Source of the DNA: Bacteroidales bacterium UBA1735 | GTDB taxonomy: Bacteria > Bacteroidota > Bacteroidia > Bacteroidales > Paludibacteraceae | Assembly (NCBI GenBank): GCA_002315745.1 | Contig: DCID01000049.1 | Location: 4,529 to 26,889, forward strand | Direction of reading: 5' to 3' | DNA: 22,361 nucleotides | Shown here: piece after piece, positions 21,970 to 22,361 of the stretch | Position numbering within the stretch: position 1 is the stretch's first letter | How the letters are laid out: every line of letters starts with the position of its first letter | Translations under genes and position numbers: made by a program | Notes under the pieces: model-generated | Databases searched by the model: none | Told to the model about the DNA's origin: nothing | The model's input: the letters and a program-made list of their open reading frames with translations, nothing else

Positions 21970-22361
21970 TTACTTATATAGGAATCGCTTGATCGAGCGC
22001 TTGGGTGTTTTTTCGAATTCTTTATCTACTAACTCGATATCGCTAATCTGCGAGAAAGAGGGTAGTAGTTTATTGAGCTTTTGAAGGTTAGCCTTCATCA
22101 GTTCCTTGACTTGTTCCCAGTTTGTTAGGTCTTCGGGGAAAACGATGCCGACTAGTTTGCCTTCGCGTTCTACGACCACGGACTCTACCACGCCGTCGAG
22201 CGAGTTGAGTTTATCCTCTATCTCTTCGGGGTAGATGTTCTGCCCACTGGCACCCAGGATCATGTTCTTACAACGACCACGGAGGAAGACATTCCCCTTG
22301 CGATCGATGATGCCGATATCACCTGTACGCAACCACCCATCGTCTGTGAAGGCGTTCTCTG
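21970..22361 (-). CDS. Acyl-CoA synthetase (AMP-binding), C-terminal part
   Basis: 129 residues are visible; the 5' end lies beyond the window. Reading into the edge gives ENAFTDDGWLRTGDIGIID, the A7/A8 region of adenylate-forming enzymes (Asp of TGD binds the ribose), then LRGRCKNMILGASGQNIYPEEIE, the hinge and A8 motif, and near the C-terminus KTPKRSIKRF, where the catalytic Lys of A10 is expected. Such enzymes activate fatty acids through an acyl-adenylate and transfer them to CoA. The form IIDRKGNVFLRGR fits long-chain acyl-CoA synthetases (FadD/AMP-forming) of Bacteroidetes. It is convergent with cca. Confidence 0.9.
   Translation of the reverse strand, partial: ENAFTDDGWLRTGDIGIIDRKGNVFLRGRCKNMILGASGQNIYPEEIEDKLNSLDGVVESVVVEREGKLVGIVFPEDLTNWEQVKELMKANLQKLNKLLPSFSQISDIELVDKEFEKTPKRSIKRFLYK

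Overview
The window looks like a chromosomal segment of a member of the Bacteroidales, probably an uncultured gut or rumen type. Evidence: several upstream regions carry the Bacteroidetes sigma-ABfr promoter form (TTTG, 19-20 nt, TAnnTTTG); leaders are A-rich without classical Shine-Dalgarno sites; IleS is of the eukaryote-like type; and there are families typical of the phylum (DUF5606, four-helix-bundle suffix protein, ParE-type topoisomerase). No rRNA, tRNA, IS element, phage gene or CRISPR array was seen.

Layout. (1) 1-4072, minus strand: three secreted beta-rich proteins of unknown function, each with a signal peptide and the same ~30-residue C-terminal tag. Two have clear promoters and two have clear terminators. 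(2) 4287-16251, minus strand: a long co-directional run that starts at a strong promoter (16280-16311) and reads DUF5606, Nif3-like protein, coiled-coil C4 zinc-ribbon protein, IleS, small lipoprotein, AsmA-like protein, M3 peptidase lipoprotein, small membrane protein. (3) 16346-17233, plus strand: a CPBP (CAAX-type) intramembrane protease whose promoter overlaps the promoter of run 2 back to back. (4) 17179-18354, minus strand: a small anchored Cys-containing protein and a four-helix-bundle suffix protein whose first ~25 residues are out of frame at an A7 run. (5) 18615-21933, plus strand: parE and a CCA-adding enzyme with HD domain, 4 nt apart. (6) 21970-22361, minus strand: the C-terminal part of an acyl-CoA synthetase.

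The most unusual aspect is a dense set of short dispersed repeats, several inside housekeeping genes without breaking them. A 15-bp unit encoding VNRTS occurs seven times at four places in three unrelated proteins, always in the same reading frame. A C-rich hairpin element (AAGCCCCCTC core) occurs twice in frame inside ileS and once just upstream of it. A GGTTGCCC...GGAAACC element supplies a possible N-terminal extension of the Nif3 gene and recurs at 21936. Four mini-hairpin units starting ACTAATCGC lie between nif3 and the zinc-ribbon gene. Two 9-bp-period TCTAGA arrays bracket the four-helix-bundle gene. Whether these are mobile, neutral or functional cannot be decided from this window. 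The in-frame VNRTS family is the best candidate for something undescribed.
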